From NCBI RefSeq assembly GCF_007992115.1, contig NZ_BJZQ01000015.1, forward strand, positions 1 to 64,000: a DNA stretch of 64,000 nt. Direction: 5' to 3'. A program made the translations under genes and the position numbers. Below are positions 1 through 8,274 of this stretch, piece after piece; position 1 is the first letter of the stretch; each line of letters opens with the position of its first letter. Source of the DNA: Aeromicrobium flavum (GTDB lineage: Bacteria; Actinomycetota; Actinomycetes; Propionibacteriales; Nocardioidaceae). The notes beneath the pieces are model-generated. The model did no database searches. It was given only the letters and a program-made list of their open reading frames with translations, and was not told the DNA's origin.

Positions 1-6
1 CTCGGC

Positions 7-70
7 CTCAACGACGAAGGACTCTGCATCCCGCCCTCTCGGGCCGGAGGCAGAGTCCTTCGTCGTTGAG
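7..70. terminator. long perfect inverted repeat, probable bidirectional terminator
   Basis: Positions 7-27 and 50-70 are exact 21-nt reverse complements around a 22-nt loop. The element lies just beyond the 3' end of the minus-strand DUF3817 gene. There is no T-run, as usual for high-GC actinobacterial terminators. The gene on the other side lies outside the window. It belongs to a series of similar long intergenic hairpins here. Confidence 0.7.
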
Positions 71-73
71 GAG

Positions 74-520
74 TCAGCTGGTGGGCGGTCCGACGACGAG
101 GGCGGCGCCGGTCAGCACCGCCACCGCGACGAGCCCGACGGCCACGCCCTGCACCGGCTTGCGGACGAGCCACGCGACGAGTCGGTCCAAGGGGCTGACG
201 GGATCGGAGGTCGCCAGGCGCCACCGCTCGGGGAGGGCGCCCTGGCGCTCGCTGGCCAGGTCGAACCAGATCGTGAAGAACGGCGGGACGGCGGCGAGCA
301 GGCCGAGCGCGGTGCGCCTGAGGCTCCACCGGGCGTCGATCGCGACGACGACCGTGGTGACGACGTACGCCACGAAGACGACGCCGTGCAGCATCCCGCC
401 GATGCGGACGCCGAGCTCCGTGGTGTCGGTGACGTACTTGAGGAACATGCCCGTCAGCAACAGCGCCCAGGTGATGGCCTCGGCGACGGCGACGGTGCGG
501 AACAGGCGACGGGGGGACAT
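74..520 (-). CDS. DUF3817 family integral membrane protein
   Basis: This 148-residue protein resembles the DUF3817 family of small actinobacterial membrane proteins, whose function is not known. The N-terminus (LFRTVAVAEAITWALLL) is the family's usual opening. Hydrophobic segments lie at about residues 10-28, 42-62, 70-88 and 122-143, with a basic, proline-rich stretch between the third and fourth. The ATG is preceded by GACAAT (527-532 on the complement) with a 6-nt gap, which fits a leaderless transcript and supports this start. The gene ends just before the long hairpin at 7-70. Family assignment is fairly sure; no catalytic residue is evident. Confidence 0.8.
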   Translation of the reverse strand: MSPRRLFRTVAVAEAITWALLLTGMFLKYVTDTTELGVRIGGMLHGVVFVAYVVTTVVVAIDARWSLRRTALGLLAAVPPFFTIWFDLASERQGALPERWRLATSDPVSPLDRLVAWLVRKPVQGVAVGLVAVAVLTGAALVVGPPTS

Positions 521-568
521 GCGTCCATTGTCCCCGGCCGCCTCAAGCAGCCGTGGAGCGGCGTCGGT

Positions 569-1162
569 TCAGCGCTCGGCGGGACCGAAGACGAGGTGGA
601 ACCGCCGGATCACCACGTGCGCCAGGGGGCGCAGGTGCCGCAGGTGAGCCAGCGGCCCGTCGGTGTCGAACGTCCAGGTGACACGTGCGGGCGACACCGA
701 TGCCGCGCCGCGGACCGGCGTGACGAGCGTGCGCTCGTCCCGCTCCTGGGCGACCCGGAACCGAGCGGGTGCCTTCAGGGTGCCGCGGATGCGCCGCAGG
801 GACGCGGCGGCGATGCCGACGGCGGTGAGTCCCTGGTCCTCGAACTCGGCCAGTTCCTTCGGGATGGCCCACAGCGAGCGGCCGCCGGCGCGCGACGCCG
901 GGCTGTCGACCCAGATGTCGGGGATGTGCACGAAGAACCGCAGGCCGCGCCGGACCACGACGGCCGCCATGATCTCGTGGTACGTCAGAGGGCTGGGCGC
1001 GGTGTACCGCAGCAGGACGGCGCCGACGACGGCTCGACCCCGCAGGGTCACCAGTCGGGTGCCGGGCGGAGCGGTCAGGCCGGCCGCCGGCAGCAGGCCG
1101 ACGGTGACGAGGCCGTGGCCGTGGAGGTCCCACGGCTCGCTGGGGAAGCTGCTCAGGTCCAC
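569..1162 (-). CDS. acetoacetate decarboxylase-like (ADC superfamily) protein
   Basis: This 197-residue protein begins at a GTG that overlaps the end of the upstream monooxygenase by 10 nt, so the two are probably translationally coupled. The sequence resembles the acetoacetate decarboxylase superfamily fold: an internal LTYHEIMAAVVVRRG segment, a VHIPDIWVDSPASRAGGR segment and WAIPKELAEF, which matches the WgiPKk region of the family. I could not confidently place the Schiff-base lysine, so decarboxylase activity is not shown. Because it follows a Baeyer-Villiger-type monooxygenase under a TetR gene, it may process a keto substrate or product of that enzyme, which is inference. Confidence 0.6.
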   Translation of the reverse strand: MDLSSFPSEPWDLHGHGLVTVGLLPAAGLTAPPGTRLVTLRGRAVVGAVLLRYTAPSPLTYHEIMAAVVVRRGLRFFVHIPDIWVDSPASRAGGRSLWAIPKELAEFEDQGLTAVGIAAASLRRIRGTLKAPARFRVAQERDERTLVTPVRGAASVSPARVTWTFDTDGPLAHLRHLRPLAHVVIRRFHLVFGPAER

Positions 1163-2568
1163 AGGAACTCCTCGTCGTGGACGTCCGCCACGACCTGCTC
1201 GTAGGCCCAGGTCCCGCCGGGCCAGTTCGACGTGATGCGACCCGTCTCCGGGTGGCGGTACCAGCTGGTGCACGAGGCCCACGCCGAGTGCGCGAGCTCG
1301 TGCTGCACCCGGTCGTCCCAGCGCTGCTCGGCCGCCGGCGTGGCCTCGACGCGGCGTAGGCGGCGGTGACGCATCCGGTCGAGGGTGGCGCGGATGTGCC
1401 GGGCCTGCGCCTCGAGCATCGTGATGATCGAGCCGCCACCGAGATTGGTGTTGGGCCCGTAGGCCAGGAACAGGTTGGGGAAGCCGGGCACGTGGATGCC
1501 CAGGTGCGCCCGAGCCCCGGCGCTCCAGGTGTCGTGGAGGTCGCCGCCGGGCCCGACGATCTCGATGCCGTGCAGGAAGTCCTGGGTGTCGAAGCCGGTG
1601 GCGAAGCAGATCGCGTCGACCGCGTGCCAGACGCCGTCGGTGGTGCGGATCGCGTCGGAGCGCACCTCGGTCAGCGCGTGCGGCACGAGGTGGACGTCGT
1701 CGCGGGTCAGGGTGGGGTAGTAGTCGTTCGAGAACAGGATGCGCTTGCAGCCCACCTGGTGCCGAGGTCGGAGGTGTCGGCGGAGGTCGGCGTCGCGGAC
1801 GCGCACCCGCAGGTGGGTCGCGGCCAGCCTCTCGATCGTGGTCGCGACGGCGGAGTCGGGATCCAGCCCGCGGGAGAACTGTTGCGTGATCCAGTCGATG
1901 GGACGCCGCTCGCCCGGCGCGAAGTCCCGGTACCAGTGCGCGTAGCCCCCATCGGGCTTCGGCAGGATGTGGTTCGCGGAGCGCTGCAGCACCACGAGCT
2001 CGGCGGCGACGTCGGCCAGTCGCGGCACGATCTGCACGGCCGAGGCGCCGGTGCCCACGACGGCGACGCGTCGGCCGGCGAGGTCGGCCGAGTCGTCCCA
2101 CGCACCCGCGTGCAGCACGGTGCCGTCGAAGGTCTCCCAGCCGTCGACGTCGGGCGCGCTCGGCTCGGACAGCTGGCCCACCGCGCTGATGAGGACGTCG
2201 ACCGTCTCGACCGTGCCGTCGTCGAAGGTCACCCGCCAGGTCTCGTCGACCCAGCGGGCGGACACGACGCGGGCCCCGAAGCGGGTGCGACGCGTGACGC
2301 CGTACTGGTCGGCGACCCGGCGCAGGTACCCGAGGATCTCGGCCTGGCCGGGGTAGCGGCGCGACCAGTCGTCGTTCGGCGCGAACGAGAACGAGTACAG
2401 GGGAGCGGGGACGTCGCACGCGGCCCCGGGGTAGGTGTTGTCGCGCCAGACGCCGCCGACGGTGTCGGCCCGCTCCCAGAGCCGGACGTCGTCGTAGCCG
2501 TGCGTCAGCAGTTCGGCCGCGGTGCCGATGCCGCCGAAGCCGGTGCCGATGATCCCGATCGACGTCAT
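1153..2568 (-). CDS. flavin-containing monooxygenase, type I Baeyer-Villiger family
   Basis: This 471-residue NADPH- and FAD-dependent monooxygenase is predicted to insert oxygen into ketones. It has an N-terminal FAD Rossmann motif (GIIGTGFGGIGTAAEL, residues 5-20), the Baeyer-Villiger fingerprint FxGxxxHxxxW at residues 147-157 (FDGTVLHAGAW) and a second Rossmann motif VAVVGTGASAVQI at 168-180 for NADPH. Length is slightly short for the family, which usually runs from about 490 to 540. The ATG overlaps the TetR stop as ATGA, and the gene's own end overlaps the ADC-like gene, so the three form one operon transcribed leftward. Substrate is unknown; the neighbouring GMC sterol-type oxidase makes a steroid or terpenoid ketone plausible. 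Confidence 0.85.
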   Translation of the reverse strand: MTSIGIIGTGFGGIGTAAELLTHGYDDVRLWERADTVGGVWRDNTYPGAACDVPAPLYSFSFAPNDDWSRRYPGQAEILGYLRRVADQYGVTRRTRFGARVVSARWVDETWRVTFDDGTVETVDVLISAVGQLSEPSAPDVDGWETFDGTVLHAGAWDDSADLAGRRVAVVGTGASAVQIVPRLADVAAELVVLQRSANHILPKPDGGYAHWYRDFAPGERRPIDWITQQFSRGLDPDSAVATTIERLAATHLRVRVRDADLRRHLRPRHQVGCKRILFSNDYYPTLTRDDVHLVPHALTEVRSDAIRTTDGVWHAVDAICFATGFDTQDFLHGIEIVGPGGDLHDTWSAGARAHLGIHVPGFPNLFLAYGPNTNLGGGSIITMLEAQARHIRATLDRMRHRRLRRVEATPAAEQRWDDRVQHELAHSAWASCTSWYRHPETGRITSNWPGGTWAYEQVVADVHDEEFLWT

Positions 2569-3146
2569 GGCGTCTCCTGTCCGGTGACCGTGAGGACCGC
2601 GGCGCAGACGTCGGCGTGCACCGTCTCGCGATCGAGGGTGCCCTGCACCAGCCATTCGCGGCACAGCGCCTTGACGTACGCGGCGACCGGCCGCAGGCGG
2701 GCCCGCAGCCGGGCGTCGTCGGGGAGCGCGAGGGCGTCGAGCACGAGGCGGGCGGCCCGGTCGTCGGCCTCGTCGACCACGACCTGCACGTCGGAGTCGC
2801 CGTGCAGGTTGGCCGCCCCGGAGGCGGCGACCCACGCCTGGCCGTACGTGGTGGCGGCGTCGAGGATCCAGTCGATCGTGCGGCTCACCCGCTCGGGCAG
2901 GGGCAGGGCCGAGAGGTCGGGGAGGGCGGCATCGGGCATCATCACCGACTCGCGCATGACCGCCAGGAACAGCTCGCGCTTGCTGCCGAAGTAGTGGTGG
3001 ATCAGCCCGCGGGTGACCCCGGCGGCCCCGGCCAGCTCGGCGGTCGACACCTGGTCGTACGGCCGGGTCGCGTAGAGCACCCCCGCGGCGTCGAGGATCG
3101 ACCGCCGACGGGAGTCGGGGGCGAGTCGCGTGCGGGCCGGAGGCAT
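2565..3146 (-). CDS. TetR family transcriptional regulator
   Basis: This 193-residue protein has a typical TetR N-terminal helix-turn-helix (residues about 12-55, including VSTAELAGAAGVTRGLIHHYFGSKRELFLAV) and a variable C-terminal ligand-binding domain. It is the first gene of the leftward operon with the monooxygenase and ADC-like gene (ATGA overlap), and is divergent from the GMC oxidase. A 21-nt palindrome in the 58-nt intergenic gap overlaps the probable -35 boxes in both directions, so it probably represses itself, the monooxygenase operon and the oxidase. The inducer is probably a hydrophobic substrate of these enzymes, which is inference. Confidence 0.9.
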   Translation of the reverse strand: MPPARTRLAPDSRRRSILDAAGVLYATRPYDQVSTAELAGAAGVTRGLIHHYFGSKRELFLAVMRESVMMPDAALPDLSALPLPERVSRTIDWILDAATTYGQAWVAASGAANLHGDSDVQVVVDEADDRAARLVLDALALPDDARLRARLRPVAAYVKALCREWLVQGTLDRETVHADVCAAVLTVTGQETP

Positions 3147-3164
3147 GGGGTCAGTCTCTTGACC

Positions 3165-3185
3165 CTATTGGCAGATTGTCAATAG
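3165..3185. promoter_or_regulatory. TetR operator palindrome overlapping divergent promoters
   Basis: The segment reads CTATTGGCA-GAT-TGTCAATAG: 9-nt arms with one mismatch. TTGGCA at 3168-3173 and TACTGT at 3191-3196 (17-nt spacer) form a rightward promoter ending 8 nt before the GTG of the GMC oxidase at 3205. On the complement a consensus TTGACA (3177-3182) faces the TetR gene. The operator therefore covers both -35 regions. Confidence 0.7.
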
Positions 3186-3204
3186 AGCCCTACTGTGAGG
3201 TCGC

Positions 3205-4878
3205 GTGAGGGACTTCGACTACGACGTGGCCATCGTGGGCTCTGGGTTCGGCGGCAGCGTCACGGCGCTGCGCCTGGTCGAGAAGGGCTACCGGGTGGTG
3301 GTGCTGGAGGCCGGGCGCAGGTTCGCCGACGAGGACTTCGCGAAGACTTCCTGGGACGTGCGGAACTACCTCTGGGCCCCGTGGGCACGCTGCTTCGGCC
3401 TCCTGAGGATCACCCCCTTGCGCGACGTCCTGATCGCCAGCGGCGCGGGAGTCGGTGGCGGATCCCTCGTCTACGCCAACACGCTCTACCAGCCCGGCGA
3501 CGAGTACTTCGACGACCCGCGCTGGTCGCACATCACCGACTGGCGCGACGAGCTGGCACCGCACTACGACCAGGCGCGCCGGATGCTCGGCGTGGTCACG
3601 TACCCCGGCTCGACGGATCCCGACCGCTGGATGGCCGAGATGGCCGAGGAGCTCGGCGTCGCCGACACCGTGCGCAAGGCCGACGTCGGCGTGCTGTTCG
3701 GCGACCGTCCCGGCCTGCCGCTGGCCGACCCGTTCTTCGGCGGCCGCGGGCCCGACCGCACGACCTGCACCGAGTGCGGGGCGTGCATGACGGGCTGCCG
3801 GGTGGGCGCGAAGAACACCCTTGTGAAGAACTACCTGTACCTGGCCGAGCAGGCCGGCGTCGAGGTGCGCCCCCTGACGACGGTGGTGGACGTCAGGCCG
3901 CACCGGGGCGGGTACCGCGTGTCCACGCGGGGATCGGGGGCGGCGTGGAAGCGCGGGCGCCTGACCGCCGGGCAGGTGGTCTTCGCGGGCAACTCGCTCA
4001 ACACCCAGAACCTGCTGCACCGGCTCAGGCGGCGCTCGCTGCCGCGCATCTCGCCGATGCTCGGGAAGCTGGCGCGCACGAACTCCGAGTCCGTCCTCAC
4101 GGCCAGGGACAGTGACCGTGCGGCCGACCACACCCGCGGCCTGGCCATCACGTCGTCGTTCCATCCCGACCCGCACACGCACGTGGAGCCGGTCCGGTAC
4201 GGGCCGGGGTCGGGCGTCATCGGCCTGCTCAACGCGCACCTCGTGGACCCCGTCGAGGGGCTGCCGCGCTGGCGGGCCGCCGTGCGGACCTACCGCAAGC
4301 TCGGGTGGCGGGCGGCCTGGCGGTTGCACGACCCGCGGCGCTGGTCGGAGCAGTCGCTGGTCATCCTCACGATGCAGACGCTCGACAACTCCGTCACGAC
4401 GTTCCTCAAGCGGCGTCCGTGGGGGCTGCGGATGACCACGCGCCAGGGCGAGGGCGAGCCCAACCCCGAATGGATCCCCGTGTCGCACCGGATCGCGCGA
4501 CGCCTCGCCGACCGATTCGGTGGCGTGGCCGGAGGATCGGTCGCCGACCTCGTCGGCGTGCCGCTGACGGCCCACTTCATCGGCGGCTGCGTCATCGGCG
4601 ACTCCCCGGAGCGTGGGGTGATCGACCCGTACCACCGGATGTTCGGCCACCCGGGACTGCACGTGATCGACGGGTCGACCATCAGCGCCAACCTCGGCGT
4701 GAACCCCTCACTGACGATCACCGCCCAGGCCGAGCGGGCCCTGTCGTTCTGGCCCAACCGCGGCGAGGTCGACGAGCGACCTGCCCTCGGCGAGCCCTAC
4801 CGGCGCCTCGCTCCCGTGCCGCCGATGAACCCGCAGGTTCCCGGCGGCGCCCCGGCCGAGCTGCGCTGGGCCCGCTGA
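3205..4878 (+). CDS. GMC family oxidoreductase, cholesterol-oxidase (ChoD)-like
   Basis: This 557-residue FAD oxidoreductase is related to mycobacterial ChoD-type proteins. Residues 7-20 hold the FAD motif (VAIVGSGFGGSVTA) and 80-92 the GAGVGGGSLVYAN glycine-rich segment of GMC enzymes. The C-terminal part carries HFIGGCVIGDSPERGVID and VIDGSTISANLGVNPSLTI, typical of GMC catalytic and FAD-contact regions. A cysteine quartet C188-x2-C191-x2-C194-x3-C198 followed by VGAKN resembles a 4Fe-4S ligand pattern and is known in this subfamily. There is no signal peptide, so it acts in the cytoplasm. The GTG start lies 8 nt behind TACTGT and suits a leaderless transcript. Substrate is probably a sterol or hydroxylated lipid; true cholesterol oxidase activity is not established for the subfamily. 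Confidence 0.85.
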   Translation: MRDFDYDVAIVGSGFGGSVTALRLVEKGYRVVVLEAGRRFADEDFAKTSWDVRNYLWAPWARCFGLLRITPLRDVLIASGAGVGGGSLVYANTLYQPGDEYFDDPRWSHITDWRDELAPHYDQARRMLGVVTYPGSTDPDRWMAEMAEELGVADTVRKADVGVLFGDRPGLPLADPFFGGRGPDRTTCTECGACMTGCRVGAKNTLVKNYLYLAEQAGVEVRPLTTVVDVRPHRGGYRVSTRGSGAAWKRGRLTAGQVVFAGNSLNTQNLLHRLRRRSLPRISPMLGKLARTNSESVLTARDSDRAADHTRGLAITSSFHPDPHTHVEPVRYGPGSGVIGLLNAHLVDPVEGLPRWRAAVRTYRKLGWRAAWRLHDPRRWSEQSLVILTMQTLDNSVTTFLKRRPWGLRMTTRQGEGEPNPEWIPVSHRIARRLADRFGGVAGGSVADLVGVPLTAHFIGGCVIGDSPERGVIDPYHRMFGHPGLHVIDGSTISANLGVNPSLTITAQAERALSFWPNRGEVDERPALGEPYRRLAPVPPMNPQVPGGAPAELRWAR

Positions 4879-4881
4879 GGA

Positions 4882-4949
4882 AGCGCTGGGCGTGACGTTT
4901 CGGGGGTCGCCCACGGCGTGTCGACCCCCGAAACGTCACTGCCAGCGCT
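4882..4949. terminator. long inverted repeat between convergent genes
   Basis: Positions 4893-4909 and 4922-4938 are exact 17-nt complements with a 12-nt loop, and the outer AGCGCTGG/CCAGCGCT (4882-4889/4942-4949) extends the stem after a short mismatch. It sits between the convergent GMC oxidase and ABC permease genes, so it probably terminates both transcripts. Confidence 0.75.
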
Positions 4950-4953
4950 CCCG

Positions 4954-7389
4954 TCAGTCGAGCGTGAGGCCCGCCGCGGGCATGATGCGGGCGGCGCGAC
5001 GGGCGGGCAGGACGCAGGAGGCCAGGCCGGCGAGCGCGGCGACCACCAGCACGGCGGCCAGTTGGGCCCACGGCACCACGAGGGCCGCGGCCGGGAACGC
5101 CGACTGGACCACCGTGACCACGCCGAACCACGCGTAGAGGGTGCCCAGGGCGGTGCCCAGCACGGCCGCGACCAGCGCCAGCAGCATCCCCTCCGCCGCC
5201 AGCGTGTGCCGCAGGCCCTTCCGTGTCAGGCCGAGCGCCCGCAGCAGCGCGTGCTCCCGCGACCGTTCGAGGATCGACAGGCCGACCGTGTTGGCGATGC
5301 CGACCAGCGCGATCGCCACGCCGACGCCCAGGAGGCCCAGGACCGACCACACCAGGACGTCCAGCTGGAGCGACACCCACTGCTGGTCCTCGAGGTTGTC
5401 GGTGACCTCGAGATCCGCACCGCCGGCGACCGCTCCGAGCGTGCCGGCGAGGTCCTGGGCGTCGGCACCGTCGTCGGCCATCACCCACAGCACTCGCGTC
5501 GTGCCGGCCGGCGTGAGCCGGTCGAGGGTCTCCGGCGAGACGACCGCGGCCGATCCCCAGGACGCGAAGACGGTGCGCACGGTGAGGGTCAGCGGACCGG
5601 CGGCGGTGCGGACGGTGACGCGGTCGGGGACCCCCTCCTCCTCGAAGCTCGCCACGTACGAGGCGGGAAAGACGATCTCGTCGTCGCCCACGCGGGTGAC
5701 GCTCGCGTCGAGGGTGCGCTCGCGCTCGGCGTCGCTCGGGGCCACGACCGTCAGCGTGGGGCCGTCGGTCTCCACCCGGGTGCCGGGAGGCGTCAGCACC
5801 GCGGCCACCCCGTCGAGCCCGCGCACCTTCGCGACGGTCGTCGGGCTGACCTGGCTCGTGCCGCTGAGGGCCAGGTCGACGGGGTACTCGGCGTTCATCT
5901 CGGCCTCGACCGACTGGCGGCCGCTGGCCATGCCCGTGAGCACCGCGGTGGCCAGGGTGACGCCGACGAGGAGCGAGGCCGTCGTGGCGGCGCTGCGCCG
6001 CGGATTGCGGACGGCGTTCGCCGAGGCGACGCGGACCGGTCCGGAGAACCGGCCCGCCGTGGCTCCGACGAGGCGCAGCAGGGCCGGCACGATCACCGGA
6101 CCGAGCAGCAGCACCCCGACGAACGACACCATGCCGCCGGCGAGCATCAGCGGGACCGTCTCGGTCCGGTGGGCCAGGACGAGCGCGGCCAGCCCGGCGG
6201 CCGCGCCGAGGAGTCCGAGGGCGAGGCGCACGCGTCCCGCCGTCGTGCGGGCGCTGGGCTCCTGCGCAGGACGCAGGGCGGCGAGCGGGCTGACCCTGAC
6301 CACGGCCCGGGTCGGGAGCCACGCCGCGACGACGGTGGTCACCACGCCGCCGACGAAGGCCGCACCCAGCCACCCGGGGGAGTGGTCGATGTCGCCGAAG
6401 CTGTCCGAGCCGGCGAGCGCCCGGGCGAGCACCCCGAGTGCCCGGCTGGCGAGCAGTCCGCCGACGACGCCCGTCGTCGCGGCCACGAGCGCCAACGCCA
6501 CGGACTCGACGCGCACCGAGCGCAGCACCTGGCGCCTGGTCGCTCCGACGCAGCGCAGCAGTGCGAAGTCGCGAGTGCGCTGGGCGAACAGGATGGTGAA
6601 GGTGTTGGCGATGACCAGGACGGCGACGAAGCCGGCGATCGCGGCGAACAGCAGCAGCAGGTAGCCCAGGACGTCGACCCCCTTGTTCATGCTCACGATG
6701 CGGGCGCTCACGTAGTCGTCCCGCAGCTGGACCTGCGACTCCACGACCTCCGTCAGCGCTTCCCGGGCCTCCGCCACGCTGCCCTCGCGGACGGCGTAGG
6801 CGACGGAGTCCACGATCTCGGAGTCGAGGGCCGAGAGGGCCGGCCACGTCAGGTGGACGTCCGGTGAGAGGTAGGAGGAGCGCTCGGTCAACCCGACCAC
6901 GGTGACGGTCCGGGTGGCCTGTCCGGTCCCGACGGTCAGGCGGTCCCCGAGCTCGATGCCGGCGCTGGCCGCGGTCTCGCGGGACACCAGCGCCTGGTCG
7001 TCCGCGATCGGGCCGCGACCGGTCACGACGTTCGTCGACCTCAGGCCCGGGTCGGTGGCGACCGTGCCGACCTCGACGTCGTCGCCGAGGGTGCCGTCGG
7101 GTCCGTCGACGCGGGTCCACGCCGTGGCGATGACGCTCGCCTCGTCCCCGCGCTGCGCGGCCACCTCCAGCACGCGCACCGGGTCGGACTCGGCCAGGCC
7201 GAACTCCTCGCCGACGATGAGGTCGGCCTCGGGGTACGCGGACTCGACGCTGGCCGCGATGGCGTTGCGCGCTCCGGAGCCCAGGGCGTCAATCACGACG
7301 ACGAAGGCCACGGCGATCGTCACCGCCACGAGGGCCGCGACGTAGCGGCGGGTGTGCGTCCGCAGGGAGGCGAACAGGACGGTCCTCAT
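4954..7389 (-). CDS. ABC transporter permease, MacB/FtsX (LolE-like) type with two FtsX domains
   Basis: This 811-residue membrane protein has the duplicated layout of large FtsX permeases. There is an N-terminal helix (about 15-36), an extracytoplasmic MacB-like domain (about 40-230), and a first three-helix FtsX block from about 236 that includes the cytoplasmic FALLRCVGATRRQVLRSV coupling segment. A central helix pair and a second extracytoplasmic domain follow. A second FtsX block near the C-terminus has EHALLRALGLTRKGLRHTL. Such permeases usually export lipids, lipoproteins or antimicrobial peptides by mechanotransmission. It is encoded downstream of its ATPase with a 4-nt overlap. The linked two-component system suggests a role in envelope-stress or peptide defence, which is inference. 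Confidence 0.9.
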   Translation of the reverse strand: MRTVLFASLRTHTRRYVAALVAVTIAVAFVVVIDALGSGARNAIAASVESAYPEADLIVGEEFGLAESDPVRVLEVAAQRGDEASVIATAWTRVDGPDGTLGDDVEVGTVATDPGLRSTNVVTGRGPIADDQALVSRETAASAGIELGDRLTVGTGQATRTVTVVGLTERSSYLSPDVHLTWPALSALDSEIVDSVAYAVREGSVAEAREALTEVVESQVQLRDDYVSARIVSMNKGVDVLGYLLLLFAAIAGFVAVLVIANTFTILFAQRTRDFALLRCVGATRRQVLRSVRVESVALALVAATTGVVGGLLASRALGVLARALAGSDSFGDIDHSPGWLGAAFVGGVVTTVVAAWLPTRAVVRVSPLAALRPAQEPSARTTAGRVRLALGLLGAAAGLAALVLAHRTETVPLMLAGGMVSFVGVLLLGPVIVPALLRLVGATAGRFSGPVRVASANAVRNPRRSAATTASLLVGVTLATAVLTGMASGRQSVEAEMNAEYPVDLALSGTSQVSPTTVAKVRGLDGVAAVLTPPGTRVETDGPTLTVVAPSDAERERTLDASVTRVGDDEIVFPASYVASFEEEGVPDRVTVRTAAGPLTLTVRTVFASWGSAAVVSPETLDRLTPAGTTRVLWVMADDGADAQDLAGTLGAVAGGADLEVTDNLEDQQWVSLQLDVLVWSVLGLLGVGVAIALVGIANTVGLSILERSREHALLRALGLTRKGLRHTLAAEGMLLALVAAVLGTALGTLYAWFGVVTVVQSAFPAAALVVPWAQLAAVLVVAALAGLASCVLPARRAARIMPAAGLTLD

Positions 7390-8162
7390 CGGGCACCGCC
7401 TTCGAGGGCCTGGGCGACCCGGGCGCGCGACGGCGCGACGAGGTGCTCGCGGATGCCACCGTCGGCCAGCACCACGACGTCGTCGGCGTAGGCGGCGGCG
7501 TCCATCTCGTGGGTGACCATGACGACGGTGTGGCCGAACTCCGCGACGCTGCGTCGCAGGAAGGCGAGCACCTCGGCGGAGGCGGTGCTGTCGAGGTTGC
7601 CGGTCGGCTCGTCGGCGAAGACGACGTCCGCGTCGGCGGCGAGCGCCCGCGCGATCGCGACGCGCTGCTGCTGGCCGCCCGAGAGCTCGCCCGGACGGTG
7701 GTCGAGGCGGTCGCGCAGCCCGAGCACGTCGATGACCTGCTCGATCCGCTCGGCCGTGCCGTCCTCCATCCGGCGTCCGGTGAGCTCGAACGGCAGCAGG
7801 ATGTTCTGCCGCGCCGTGAGCATCGGCAGCAGGTTGAAGGCCTGGAACACGAAGCCCAGGTGGTCGCGCCGGAAGTGGGTGAGGCGGTCGTCGTCGAGCG
7901 TCGTCAGGTCGACGCCGGCGATCGTCACGGAGCCCTCGGTCGGGCGGTCGAGGCCGGCCATGCAGTGCATCAGCGTGGACTTGCCCGAGCCGGACGGACC
8001 CATGACGGCCGTGAACCGCCCGGGGGCCAGGTCGAGGTCAACCGATCGCAGCGCGTGCACGGCGGTGTCGCCGTCGCCGTACGTCTTGGACAGTCCGCGC
8101 ACGCTGGCGGCGAGGGTCCGGGAGGTGCCCGGGAGGAGGCTCGGGGTCGAGGTCGAAGTCAT
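7386..8162 (-). CDS. ABC transporter ATP-binding protein, MacB/LolD type
   Basis: This 258-residue ATPase has Walker A GPSGSGKST, a Q-loop around FVFQAFNLLPMLTA, signature [15 protein letters not shown], Walker B ADVVFADEPTGNLD and the switch histidine in VMVTHEMDAA. The EPTGNLDS motif is typical of the MacB/LolD group that pairs with FtsX permeases, here the overlapping downstream gene. The ATG follows TAGCGT (complement of 8169-8174) by 6 nt, indicating a leaderless transcript. About 60 nt upstream lies an 18-nt palindrome that also occurs before the nearby histidine kinase gene, so the operon is probably under control of that two-component system. Confidence 0.95.
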   Translation of the reverse strand: MTSTSTPSLLPGTSRTLAASVRGLSKTYGDGDTAVHALRSVDLDLAPGRFTAVMGPSGSGKSTLMHCMAGLDRPTEGSVTIAGVDLTTLDDDRLTHFRRDHLGFVFQAFNLLPMLTARQNILLPFELTGRRMEDGTAERIEQVIDVLGLRDRLDHRPGELSGGQQQRVAIARALAADADVVFADEPTGNLDSTASAEVLAFLRRSVAEFGHTVVMVTHEMDAAAYADDVVVLADGGIREHLVAPSRARVAQALEGGAR

Positions 8163-8220
8163 GCCTCGACGCTAGGTTCGCGGCCGGGTCCGTCACATCG
8201 CCGCAGGGGCGGATCCTCGG

Positions 8221-8238
8221 GTCAGACCACGGTATGAC
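8221..8238. promoter_or_regulatory. candidate response-regulator site upstream of the ABC operon
   Basis: The sequence GTCAGACCACGGTATGAC is a near-perfect palindrome (GTCA-n-ACC-nn-GGT-n-TGAC). It is centred about 67 nt upstream of the ABC ATPase start, a position suited to an activator. The same motif recurs at 10171-10188 before the kinase gene. Confidence 0.6.
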
Positions 8239-8274
8239 GACGGGTGATCGGCCCGGGCGGGAAGACCCGCACGG

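Noticed and set aside
569-2419. A 616-codon minus-strand frame that could be read as one fusion protein
   Set aside because: Its first two thirds are Arg/Pro-rich and lie out of frame with the convincing monooxygenase. Only the last 197 codons, from the GTG at 1162, look like a real protein.
4718-7120. An 800-codon minus-strand frame overlapping the ABC permease
   Set aside because: It is low-complexity Arg/Gly/Pro sequence with no family likeness and shadows the clear FtsX-type permease in another frame.
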